DNA of 64,000 bases from Schistosoma haematobium. Its lineage: Eukaryota > Platyhelminthes > Trematoda > Strigeidida > Schistosomatidae. The notes under the pieces are model-generated. The model saw only the letters and a program-made list of their open reading frames with translations, did not search any database and was not told the DNA's origin. The stretch is taken from the NCBI RefSeq assembly GCF_000699445.3, contig NC_067196.1:45909806-45973805 (forward strand), read 5' to 3'. How positions within the stretch are numbered: the stretch's first letter is position 1; each line of letters starts with the position of its first letter. This document shows positions 1 to 13,000 of the stretch, in pieces. The position numbers and the translations under genes are program-made.

Positions 1-85
1 TGGTAGGAGATCAATACCCGATAATTCAGTAGACGAGAATGTTATTTCCATTAATAAGTCTATGATGAAATTAGTAGATCTATGA
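1..85 (-). mobile_element. Family C non-LTR retrotransposon scrap (RT palm)
   Basis: This stretch closely resembles 21690-21760, the part of the family C reverse transcriptase between the RQGCPLSP and YADD motifs, read on the minus strand. It is cut by the window edge and breaks off near position 85. It is too short to encode anything. Confidence 0.75.
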
Positions 86-607
86 TGAAATTCGGTTAGA
101 ACATAAATTATGTGGTCACAAACTGAACTTTTAATCTGATCGTTTATCACTAATATGATTAAAACGTTAATTGGTGAGTCGAATTCCACCGAGGTTATAA
201 AGCATTAACGCAATAATCAACATAAATTCTGGTACCGGTTAATTTAATTATCCAAATTTTTAATGCTATACTACTTATCAAGTAAAAGTGATATATAAAC
301 AATACACAGACTTTAAAATTACAACAAACTCTGAGTACAGTTGCTTATCACTTTGTCAATCATGGACTCAACACAATATTTCAAATACAGACATTTACTT
401 TTCATGAAGTGTTGCGCAGAAAAGAAATCACTATTAGAAAATACTATAATTGAAATAAATGTTGAAAAAATGAAGCAAATTAATTCATTCCAACACAAAA
501 TACTTTAGGGTTGAAAAACAGAACAAACCAAAATATGAAGGATACTTTAAAGAGAAGAGAATCAATTATGCAGGATTTTGATGCATGATTATGAAATGCG
601 ATAAATG

Positions 608-658
<51 letters not shown>

Positions 659-805
659 CTGAGATCAGAAGCAATTTGCAACATGTCAAAATAAAACAAT
701 GGGAAGGAGAACCAAATTGGTTCACAGTAAATTTGAATCGGAAGTAACGTAGAGAATGTGAACAACATAATTTCAATGTTTCGAACGGTGGCTGTGTGAA
801 GCTAC
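86..805. other. Downstream flank / probable 3' UTR of the GCP60-like gene
   Basis: AT-rich DNA downstream of the stop codon of the minus-strand GCP60-like gene. It holds a (TA)n run and no supported gene. Any 3' UTR of that gene lies here, but I could not fix a polyadenylation site. Confidence 0.4.
609..654. repeat. (TA)n microsatellite
   Basis: About 23 uninterrupted TA units read directly from the sequence. Confidence 0.95.
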
Positions 806-1017
806 TCAGTGAGTATAGAAAATACGGTAATACAGCCACTTAGAACGCCAGAGAGAAAATGAATTGTCGAATTTGAATACATACACACCAACACCTGGAT
901 ACTGATGGCTACCACAATAAACTTCTGTATGACAATCCCTTCTATAGATTGGTATAAGTTCGTCAGTAGGTAAACGCTGTTGTAATGACTTTTTGCCTAA
1001 TTCCAAATCATGAGATT
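806..1017 (-). CDS. ACBD3: GCP60-like exon 8 (end of GOLD domain, stop)
   Basis: Begins after GTATTCAG. Encodes [40 protein letters not shown], then [15 protein letters not shown] and stop. It matches the C-terminus of GCP60 nearly residue for residue, including the terminal YYR-YT pattern. Confidence 0.93.
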
Positions 1018-4000
1018 CTGAATACAAGTAAAAAGTAAATTATTACAGGCAGTGAAAAATGTGTAAGAATGTTTTTTCTCATTTACGTTTAACATATACC
1101 TTGCACACTTATTCTGGACTTCATCGACTTAAGTCAGGTCCCAGAGTAGTATCATCTTTTAGATTATACATCAGACTTACTGAGATTTGTAGACTACACT
1201 AATTACAGAAATTAAGAATTACACTACGAACTATATTTTCCGAACAAATAGTGGTAGTACATCGATTTCAACTCTGCACATTCATTCAGTGCAAAACATT
1301 TTCTGGCCCCGCATCTGTTCAGAAGAGAATACTAAGACGGAACTATTCACCTATGAATAACAATTTTAATTGGAGTACTTTGACTGGCACTGCTGTTTTA
1401 CCTAACCTCCAATGTGTTCTGTACTTTAGAGTCTCATTGTCAAATTTCGACACAAACCAAGGAACACAAAAACACCTAATAATCCTGTAGAGCTGGAAAG
1501 TTTACAAATTAAATCGGAAATAGTAGCACATGTTATGTTCAGTAACCAAGTCGATATTAAAAATATCAAAATAATTCAACGGTTTTTCCAACTATAAAGA
1601 AAAGCGATTAGCTAAAGCGTTTCATGTAAAGCTAAAAAAGCCGAACTATATATCCAACTTGGACTGTTTATCCAAACAACCACATTTACCTCTATTCGTT
1701 CCTCATACATACGCTCAAATTCTAACTACGCTTCTTCATACAACAAATCATACGTTTCTCATACCCATCATCAAACACACAATGATGTCTCATACAGAAT
1801 CACATTGACCAGAAAGTTCACATGACACTGAAATAATCAAACCTAATCTAATTTTGATTAGACTAAATACTCTGCCTTGTTCCTTTATAATATATAAACT
1901 TATGTTAAATCGATTATTCATCTACGTACTCTGAAGAAGTGGCCTACATTAATTCACGAAAGGTCAGAAATCCAAATTTCTACGTCACAAATATATCATT
2001 ATGATTAACCTCCTATCCAATCCTCGATTTATTTGAAATGAACAAGTCAAACCTTTGTATGGATACCTATAATATTAGTAGAGGTTATTAGTGAAATGAT
2101 TAGTAACTTACATGGAAGCTCTGCAGTATTAAATCTAACTATTTCAAAACCTATCAAAAAAACTATCGAATTTTTTGTTCAGCTATCACTTCATATTCTA
2201 AGTGGTCAAAACTACGCTTTAAAATAGTGGCTTCGTCTGATTACTGGTCGCTCAAAAACGACGAACGAGATATGCATCCGAAAAAAGTATGTTCACGCAC
2301 TTGTCATAATTCACATATTACTACTGAAATATTAGTGACATGGCATGTAGTACCAATGATTTTTAGATACAGAAGAGGAACGGCGTCGAATTACTCGCGT
2401 GGAGGAGCATAGGCCACCCACAAGCATTCTCTATTTAACTCCATCCTGAGCAAACATTATCAGTTGCTATTCATCTTTTCGATGTCTGTCTACAATTCCG
2501 GAATTAGAGTGTTCTTTGGTCTTCCTCTTTTCCGTTTCCCTCCAGTATTCCGAGTTAGGGCTTGCCTCGTGATGCAGTTTGACAATTCGCGTAATGTATG
2601 TCCTATCCACTTAAAACTTCTCCTGATTTCCTCTTCATCAGGAACTTGGTTTGTCCTCTCCCACAGTAGGCTGCTGCTGCTGGTATCCGGCCAACGGACA
2701 TTGAGTCTCTTGCGTAGACAACTGTTTGTAAACACTTACACCTTCTTGGTAACAATTGTGGGAGTTCTCGAAGTTTCAGCTCTGTACATTAGAACTTTCT
2801 TGATGTTCGTATTGAAGATTTTGATATTGGTTGACAGTTGTTTTGGGTTCCATATGTTCTTCCACTGTAGGAATACTGTCCTTACTTTGCCAATCCTTGC
2901 CTTTACATCTGCATCAGATACTCCACGTTTATCGATGGTGCTTCCGGTGTACGTGAAAGATGCCACATCTTCCAATCAAGTGTGATTGGGTTGGTGTTCT
3001 CTGTGTTGTATTTGAGAATCTTGCTTTTTCCTTTGTGTACACTGATGCAGAAACTGCTGCCACACTACTTGTCTTCATCTGCGTTTGTTATTGTGTATGG
3101 AATAGAAGGGCCAGATTATCTGCGAAATCCAAATCTTCTAATTGATTCCGATCTGTCCATTGTATTCCGTGTTCCCTCTCAGACGACAAGGTCTTCATAA
3201 TCCAGCCAACCACCAGAAGAAACAGAAAGGGAGGGAGTAAGCAGTCTTGTCTGACTCTGGTCTTCACTTGGAATGTATCTGTCAGCTGTCTTCCATGGAC
3301 TAATTTGCACTATAGTCCGTCGTATGAATTCCGGATCATGTTGACAATCTTCTCATGAACTCCATAGTGTCGAAAACGTTTCCATTATGTTCTCCTGTCC
3401 ACCCTGTCAAACGCCTTCTTATAATCAATGAAGTTGACGTAAAGTGACGGATTCCATTCGATTGATTGTTCAACGATGATCAGTAGTGTTGCGATTCGGT
3501 TTCTGCACGACTGATCCGTACGGAATCCAGCCTGTCGATCTCGAAGTTGGGTGTCTACTGAGTCTTTCATTTGGTTCAGCAACACCCTGTTAGAAACCTT
3601 TCCTGGTACTAACAGTAGTGTGATGTCTCTGTAGTTCTCACCGTTGCACCGATTCATGCATTGCGTTTAATCTTTCGCAGTAGATGCATATAACATTTCG
3701 TGTATGAAGGCGACTATACTGATGACAATTTATTTCGTTAATGCAGATAAGTTAACTACAAGATTATTGGGTGCGATATTTTTGATTCATATCTGGGTTT
3801 ATGATACTTTCAATTTGTGCACTGCTATTCTCACACATTCCAATAACCTAGTTATTAACTTGCGTTTATTATATGTTAATATACCTCAAAGTCCCATACT
3901 AGGATGAAGCGGTCGTCCAGTGCTTCCAGATTTTCCATGGTGGTCTAGCTTTAGTTGATTCATGAATTCAACTATTAAATAATTCTATTGGTTCACTAGG

Positions 4001-7000
4001 CCACCATAACTTATGTACCAACGTTATTTTAAGTGATACTGAATAGCACCGACTACTGGGGACTATTTCATCACATTTCTTGACATTGAAACATTTCTAC
4101 TTATAAATATTTATATGATTTCTTATTTTGGAGGCGTCGAGCGGAAACTTCTGAGTCAACTTTCTAAATTAGTTTATTACCATCATATCTGAGTCATCAT
4201 TTAGTGTTATCTTGAAGCTTTCATTGATATCTCCGTAGCTGGTGTTGTCCATTCCATCTTGAATGATAGTATTTGAATTACAAATGGATTGTATTTGTAA
4301 AGCAGCTTACATTTTATTAGTATATGATGAATCATAGTTGATAAGAAGCAAATGAAACGGTTCATAAGTTACAGTAAGTACACAACATATCTTTTAACAA
4401 CCTCGTGCTGTTTATTATTTGCACAATCAAACGATATTACATTTGCTATATGACTAAATATGGGCCGTTACCTGAAGAAAAATTAACAAAACGACTTATT
4501 CGCTTAATAAATACCGATTAATTATACACTGAAAAAATCAATATAAACATGTATGATAATCCAATTACGGAATTCAACGTTATGCATAGAAACATAATCT
4601 AAATATGGACGCTGGTATTCTCACAATCAAAGCTAATTTCCTACCCTTATTTTCGTTTTCAGGCGACGTTTGTTCCATAGAATTCCCATTACTAAGTCCT
4701 TCTTCATCCTCATCTTCACCGCCTTCTTCATCACTTGACTCCGAAATATTAACAGAAATATTTTCAGGCGGTTCCAAATCCCATTCAAAATACAATCCAA
4801 AACCTAAGTCATAATTGTCTGTAGCAAATTCCCAACATATTGCTTTCCCATTAGGATGAGTTGGAACACGTACCTAGAAACGAGAATATAAATAATTATA
4901 ATACAACATTATCGAACCGCTATCAATGTGAACTATAACATATACAAAAACTTGGATAGTTACAGTTAGTAAGGATTCGTAATACAGAAGAAATATTAGT
5001 TCAAAAATGAAGAATATTTGAGCGAACAAGTATTTTCAATAACTTCACCATCAGGCTCTACAGTTATAAGTCCACAATTATCGTGATATTTTAGAAACGT
5101 CAAAATAAGACATGTATTAATGAATTTGACATTATATATTAAAAATAGTGAACGTTTGCATCTGTTACGACATATACACCTCAAAATTGTGTTATTTATA
5201 AATTAGAAAGGTCATTTAATAAAGGTTGTAGAAGACGACGCTCAGTCTGGCTGCATTAAATTTTTTTGTACTGCATTTCGTAACCTATGAGTCACGATTT
5301 CTTCAGTAGTATCATTTGAGAATTGTAATTTTAAGAACAATACTTTCTTCGAAACGGTAAATAAATTTCGTTGGGTACCCATTCCTACTAAGCAAGTTAC
5401 GAATATTAACCAATTCATCTACAAGAATGTCATCCGAGCAAATCATTCTAGCACGATGAGTCAGGAACTTTATCAATTTTTTTTGTATTAGATTGGTACT
5501 GCACTATAGAAATGTGTGTATTGTCCAGCTGTAGACTTTCTGTGTAACCCTCTTCTTAATGTTCCATCTGTTTGTCTAGTTAGTTGGAAATCTAGAAACG
5601 ACATGCTATTGTTCTTTTCTTTCTCCAGTGTAAAATTAATTGATGAATGAATGTTATTAAATATATTAAATAAATTCTCCTTTTCATGCTCTTTTTTCTA
5701 TACTATGAAAGTATTATCCATATAGTGACAATAAGATGTTAAATGTTGATCGATTTAGTAACTCCAATCATACTGGTGACTCCGCCTGTAGCTCTTCTAG
5801 AGTTACTGCCGGTCCCAAGCACGGGTAAAGGAGGAGGGTTGGGCATAGGGTTAGCGAACCCATCCGTAGAAAACTAACTCGCTAAAAAAACGCTAACCAG
5901 AAAAAATAATCCAAACCATTTCAACTCTGCTCTGGGAGTTAGGTCTTCATTTAGAAGAACTATGACGCCTCATGGTGAAAGCGAGTTCCTTCGGAAGCCA
6001 CGAGGCCGATGCCCCTTCTAACAACCAGAGCAACAATTTTTATAGGTACATGGAACGTCCGAACAATGTGGAAGATCGGGAAGACCAGTCAAATAGCAAC
6101 TGAAATGAGGAGATACAACTTGGCAGTACTGGGAATCAGCGAAACCCATTGGACCCAAGCTGAAAATCAAAGGCTAAATATGGGAGAGATTCTGTTATAC
6201 TCCTGCCACGAAGAGGTAAATGCTCCACACACTCAGAGAGTTGCTCTAATGCTGTCCAAAGTAGCACGAAATTCACTTGTAGGATGGGAATCTCACGGAT
6301 CCAGAATCATCAAAGCATCATTCAAAACAAAGAAGGAGGGGATCACAATAAATATTATCCAATGTTATGCACCCACCAATGATAGCAACGACGACATTAA
6401 AGATCAATCCTACGAGCGGCTGCAGTCAACCATAGAGAAGTGCCCAAGAAAGGATCTCACCATTCTGATGGGAGATCTAAATGCCAAAGTCGGAGTAGAC
6501 AACACCGGATATGAAGATATCATGGGACGACATGGGTTGACTGTGAGAGAGAAACGAAAATGGGAACAGATTTGCAAATCTGTGTGCATTCAGCAAATTG
6601 GTCATAGGAGGCACAATATTTCCACACAAACGTATACACAAAGCTACATGGATCTCACCAGACCACACCACAGAGAACCAGAAAGATCATATTTGCATCA
6701 ATAAAAAGTTCCGAAGGACAATGGAAGATGTGAGAAGCAGTAGAGGAGCTGACATAGCTTCAGATCACCACCTAGTTGTGGCTAATTTAAAACTGAAGCT
6801 AAAGAAAAACTGGACAAACAGCACTACAAAGGTTCAATACGGCCTTCCTTCGAGATACTGACAAACTCAATGAATTCAAGATAGCTCTCAACAACAGGTT
6901 CCAAGCCTTACAGGATCTACTGAAGGAAGAAGAAACTACTATGGAGGACAACTGGAAAGGTATCAAAGAAGCACTAACGTCAACGTGTCAAGAGGTTCTT

Positions 7001-10000
7001 AGCCTCAAGAAGCATCATTATAAGGAATGGACCTCTATAGGAACACTGGACAGGATTCAAGACAGGTAGAACAAGAAGACATCAATTAACAACAGTCGAA
7101 CAAGAGCACAGAAATTCAAAGCACGAGTTGAATACACTGAAGCAATCAAGCGAGTGAAGAGGAGCGTTAGAGCCGACAAGCAGAAATACGTGGAAGAACT
7201 AGCAACGACGGCGGAAAAAGCTTCAAGAGAAGGAAATATGAGAAAAATGTGTGATACACCGAAGAAACCAGCAGGGAAATATTGTAAACCAGAGGGACCA
7301 GTCAAGGACAAAGAAGGCAAGACATTCACCGAGACTTAAGAACAAAGGAACAGACGGGTAGAATACATCGAGGAACTCTTGAATAAACCTTCCTCATTGA
7401 ATCCACTGGACATTGAAGCAGCACACTTAGATCTTCCTATAGATTTCTCTCCACCAATGACGGGGAAAATCAGAATGGCCATCAGACAAATCAAGAGCGG
7501 GAAAGCAACAGGACCAGACAATATACCAGCTGAAGCACTGAAGTCAGACATCGAAGTAACTACAAACATGCTTCACATTCTATTCGAAAAGATTTGGGAG
7601 GAAGAACAAATGCCGACGGACTGGAAAGAAGGATACCTCATCAAGATTGCAAAGAAAAGAGATCTAAGCAAATGTGAAAACTACAGAGGCATCACACTGC
7701 TGTCAGTACCAGGAAAGGTTTCTAACAGGGTGTTGCTAAACCAAATGAAAGACTCAGTAGACACCCAACTTCGAGATCAACAAGCTGGATTCCTTAAGGA
7801 TCGATTGTGCACAGGCCAAATCACGACACTACGGATCACCGTCGAACAATCAGTTGAGTGGAACTCGTCACTGTACATCAACTTCATTGATTATAAAAAG
7901 ACATTTGACAGTGTAGATAGGACGTTATGGAAACTTCTTCGACACTACGGAGTTTATGAGATTGTCAGCATGATCCGGAACTCATACGACGGACTACAGT
8001 GCAAATTAGTCCATGGAAGACAGCTGACAGATGCATTCCAAGTAAGGACCGGAGTCAGATAAGACTGTCTACTCTCTCCCTTTCTCTTTCTTCTGGTGGT
8101 CGACTGGATTATGAAGACCACGACACCTGAGAGGGAACATGGGATACAATGGACAGATTGGAATCAATGAGAAAATGTTTACTTCGCAGATGATCTGGCT
8201 TTTTTATCCCATACACAATAACAAATGCAGATGAAGACAAGTAGTGAAGCAGCAGTCTCTGCATCAGTAGGATTCAATATACACAAGGGGAAAACCAAGG
8301 TCTTCAAATTCAAAACAAAGAACAGCAATCCAATCACTCTTGATGGCGAAACTCTGGAAGATGTAGAATCCTTCACATAACTGGGAAGCATCATCGATGA
8401 ACAAGGAGGTTCAGATGCAGACGTAAAGGCAAGGATTGGCAAAGCAAGGGCCGCATTCCTACAATTGAAGAACATATGGAACCCAAAACAACTGTCAACC
8501 AATATCAAAATCTTCAATACGAACATCAATAAAGTTCTAATGTACGGAGCTGAAACTTCGAGAACTACCACAATTGTTACCAAGAAGGTTCAGGTATTTA
8601 TAACTAGCTGTCTACGCACGATACTCAACATCCATTGGCCGGATACCAGTAACAGCCTTTTGTGGGAGAGAACAAACCAGCTTCCAGCTGAAGAGCAAAT
8701 TAGGAAAAGACGATGGAAATGGATAGGATATACATTACGCGAATTGTCAAACTGCATCACGAGGCAAGCCCTAGCTTGGAATCCTGAAGGGAAACGGAAA
8801 AGAGGAAGGCCAAAAAACACATTAGGTCGAGAAATAGAAGCAGATATGAAAAGGATCAATAGGAACTGGAAGGAGCTGGAAAGGATTGCCCAGGACAGGG
8901 TTGGATGGAGAGTGTTGGTGAGCGGCTTATTCTCCTTCACGAGGAGTAACAGGCGTAAGTAAGTAAGTAATCATGCTGGTACATGTTTACGATATTATTA
9001 TCACTACGATTGATATTCTTATCATTACCTCAATTAACAAGATGAAATTCTCTTACTAGGCATTTTATTTACACGATTTTCGTTTCATTTTTGCTATATT
9101 ACTGTTATACTGATTGGGACTTGACACTATTATGAATCATTTGCCTTTTATTAAATGACCCTTCTAATTTATAAATAACACAATTTTGAGGTGTATATGT
9201 CGTAACAGATGCAAACGTTCACTATTTTTAGTATATAATGTCAAATTCATTAATACATGTCTTATTTTGACGTTTCTAAAATATCACGATAATTGTGGAC
9301 TTATAACTGTAGAGCCTGATGGTGAAGTTATTGAAAATACTTGTTCGCTCAAATATTCTTCATTTTTGAATATTCTATTGGGATTCTTAAACCGCTGAAA
9401 TATTGGTTCATTAATTCATTGATGTGACCACAGGTGACCTCAGAAATATAATGCGTATTGCATACATTTAGATCAATGTGGTTTAATCGTAACGTAATTC
9501 GTCTATACTACTTTATTAACAATTTAAGAAAACGATCCAACATTCAAGTGCCTTTGTGCAAAAGTGAACATGACCGCCATAGATTATTTGATACAATTAC
9601 TACTTAGTTATACTCAAGATAAATGTCATTTTGTTGCCATTAGGACCACCATATAAATACTAGTAGTTAAGACATTCCAGGTGTAGAATATCAATCTTGA
9701 AGATAAATTTGTTGTCTTTGGATGTAATATGATAGAATCTCGTTAACGAAAATACGCTCTGAAAAGATAGTCATGTAACATCAATCTGTATCCGGGCTGA
9801 ATACTTTTGGCTCATATTGTGAGATAAATTAAAGAAAACCGGTGTACCAAAAATCAATAGTGAAAAAATCAACCAAGATATATTCTATATTCGTTAATTC
9901 CATTTTAACAGCATGTCCTAAAACCGCTAATGGAATACCTAAGACTATTCTCCATATTTATATGAGATCCTAGAATTTGGCGGAGTTGTCAATATGCATT

Positions 10001-13000
10001 ATTCATATCACTGTTAATATAGTTACTTTTTCATAATTTCAGAAGCCTCAAGTCACTGATGACAACACATACAAACATATGGATGTCCGGTATGGTAAAC
10101 ATATAGAGCTTAAACTAAGATAATCTTTTTTCTTCATTTCTGAGTTTAAAAGTCCAAGTTAAAGTCTCCTTTTTTCAATTTACCCAACGATAACTGTTGG
10201 TATAAAGGGTGGATAGATGCCTTGATGTTTTAAAATATTCATTCAGGTCATAAAGTGAAGTGGTTCAGTTTTAAAAATCGAGTGAAATCCGTAATAGCTA
10301 TACGAAAAATTCGACTAGAAGATTAGCGCCTAGTTTATTCATAGAATTTATATATTAAACAATCAAGTTTATTTCTCTAACAAATTATTAAGTATAACAT
10401 TTACGTATCACAAAGTATCGAGCTCAAATCATCATAGAATGACCAGCTAAGTAATGAAATCAATAAGAAAATATACTGTGAGACTTACTGTTGCAGTTGC
10501 TAAAGAATTTATCTTTATACAACATTCCTTCTGTACATCGAGAATTTCTCGTTTGAACTCTGCAATATCTTTACGAGTCCATATTGTTGCAGGAATGAGA
10601 GGCAATGGTTCTAGAAAATCTTCAGATATATAAACAAAAGGATTTTTTTTACAAAAACTGGCGTTTAGTCACCCTGATGCACTGATTTACTTTTGTGTTT
10701 ACCGATATTAATTCGTCATTTTGAACAACAAACTTTTAGCTACCATACACCTATCCAAAAAGTCTATGTGAACCCTTATCGTAGAATGAGAAGAAATTAA
10801 GCAGTATAGCAAACAGGTTTAAAGTCTGGATCGATAATTATTTCCATAGACTGAAAGTTGCAGGGCGATAATCAGTGATCTAGATTTATTATTATTAGTC
10901 TTTGCCTTTATACTTAACTATTTAATCATTACTCATTGAATTACTCACAATCATGTTAGTAGTTTACTTTTTTTGTAAAGAAATATCAGTGTTTTGCTTT
11001 ATTCGGTCAAGGAATAGGCCTTTTCAATGTTCACTCGGTTATGAGTTGAGGAATTGCTTTGTCACCATCTAATTCGGAAATATATGACTAGTGATCAATA
11101 ACAAAACTCCGCCTGGAGTCCCTCCGGGGGCTACTGCCGGTCCCAAGCCCGGATAAAGGAGGAGGGTTGGGCATGAGGTTAGCGTCCCCATCCCGTAGAA
11201 AACTAACTCGCTAAAAAAACGCTAACCAGAAAAAATTATTCAAACCTTTTAAACTCTGCCCTGGGAGTCAGAAGATCTTCATTTAGAAGAATTATGACGC
11301 CTCATGATGAAAGCCGAATCCCTTCGGAAGTTACGAGGCCGATGCCCCTTCTGACAACCAGAGCGACCATTTGTTTAGGTACATGGAATGTTCGTACAAT
11401 GTGGGACACCGGAAGAGCCTTCCAGATTGCTGCAGAAATGAGAAGATACAACCTAGAGGTACTTGGGATCAGTGAAACACATTGGACGCAAGTTGGACAA
11501 CAACGACTAATTACAGGAGAGTTCCTGTTATACTCCGGCCATGAAGAAGAAAATGCACCACATACACAAGGAGTTGCATTGATGCTGTCCAAACAAGCGC
11601 AAAATGCACTTATAGGATGGGAATCTCATGGACCAAGGATCATCAAAGCCTCGTTTAAAACAAAGAAAGAGGGCATTTCAATGAACATCATCCAATGCTA
11701 TGCGCCTACCAACGACTACAATGAAGACGCTAAAGATCAATTCTACAATAGGCTGCAGTCAATAGTCGAGAAGTGCCCAACAAAGGACCTGACCATTCTG
11801 ATGGGAGATTTCAACGCCAAGGTTGGAACGGACAACACTGGATATGAAGACATCATGGGACGACACGGACTGGGAGAAAGAAACGAAAATGGTGAGAGAT
11901 TTGCAAATCTATGTGCCTTCAATAAGCTGGTCATAGGCGGCACCATATTCCCACATAAACGCATACACAAAACCACATGGACTTCACCGGATCACTCTAC
12001 ACAAAACCAAATCGACCATATTTGCATCAACAAAACGTTCAGGAGGACTATAGAGGACGTGAGAACCAAGAGAGGAGCTGATATAGCATCAGATCATCAC
12101 TTACTGGTCGCCAAGATGAAATTGAAACTCAAGAAGCACTGGACAACGGGGCAGACAGTATCACAAAAGTTCAATACGGCCTTTCTTCAGGATACTAACA
12201 AACTCAACGAATTCAAGATAGTCCTCAGCAATAAGTTCCAGGCCTTTCATGATCTACTCAATGGAGAAGGAACTACTGCGGAGAGCAACTGGAAGAGGAT
12301 CAAAGAGGCAATCACTTCAACATGTCATGAGGTCCTGGGTCACAAGAAGCACCATCACAAGGAATGGATCACAGTTAATACACTGGATAAGATTCTAGAA
12401 AGGAGGAATAAGAAGGCAGCGATCAATACCAGTCGAACAAGAGCAGAAAAAGCCAAGGCACAAGCTGAATACACGGAAATAAACAAACAAGTGAAGAGGA
12501 GCATCAGAACCGACAAAGGTAAATATGTGGAAGATTTATCAACGACGGCGGAAAAGGCTGCAAGCGAAGGAAACATGAGACAATTGTATGACACGACAAA
12601 GAAACTCTCTGGAAATCGCCGCAAACCAGAACGATCAGTGAAAAGCAAGGAAGGCGAGGTAATCATCAACATTGAAGAGCAACAAAACAGGTGGGTAGAA
12701 CACTTCAAAGAACTGTTGAATCGACCAGCTCCACTGAACCCACCCAACATCGAAGCAGCACCCACGGACCTCCCAATCAATGTTGGCCCACCAACAATTG
12801 AAGAAATCAGCATGGCCATCAGACAAATCAAGAGTGTCAAAGCAGCAGGACCGGACAACATCCCAGCAGAGGCACTAAAAGCAGACGTAGCGGCAACTGC
12901 AAGGATACTCCACATTCTCTTCAATAAGATTTGGGATGGGGAACAAGTACCAACAGACTGGAAAGAAGGACTCCTGATCAAAATACCGAAGAAAGGCGAT

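Noticed and set aside
480..839. 119-codon minus-strand frame with an Ile-Tyr repeat
   Set aside because: The repeat is the translation of the (TA)n microsatellite; fortuitous frame.
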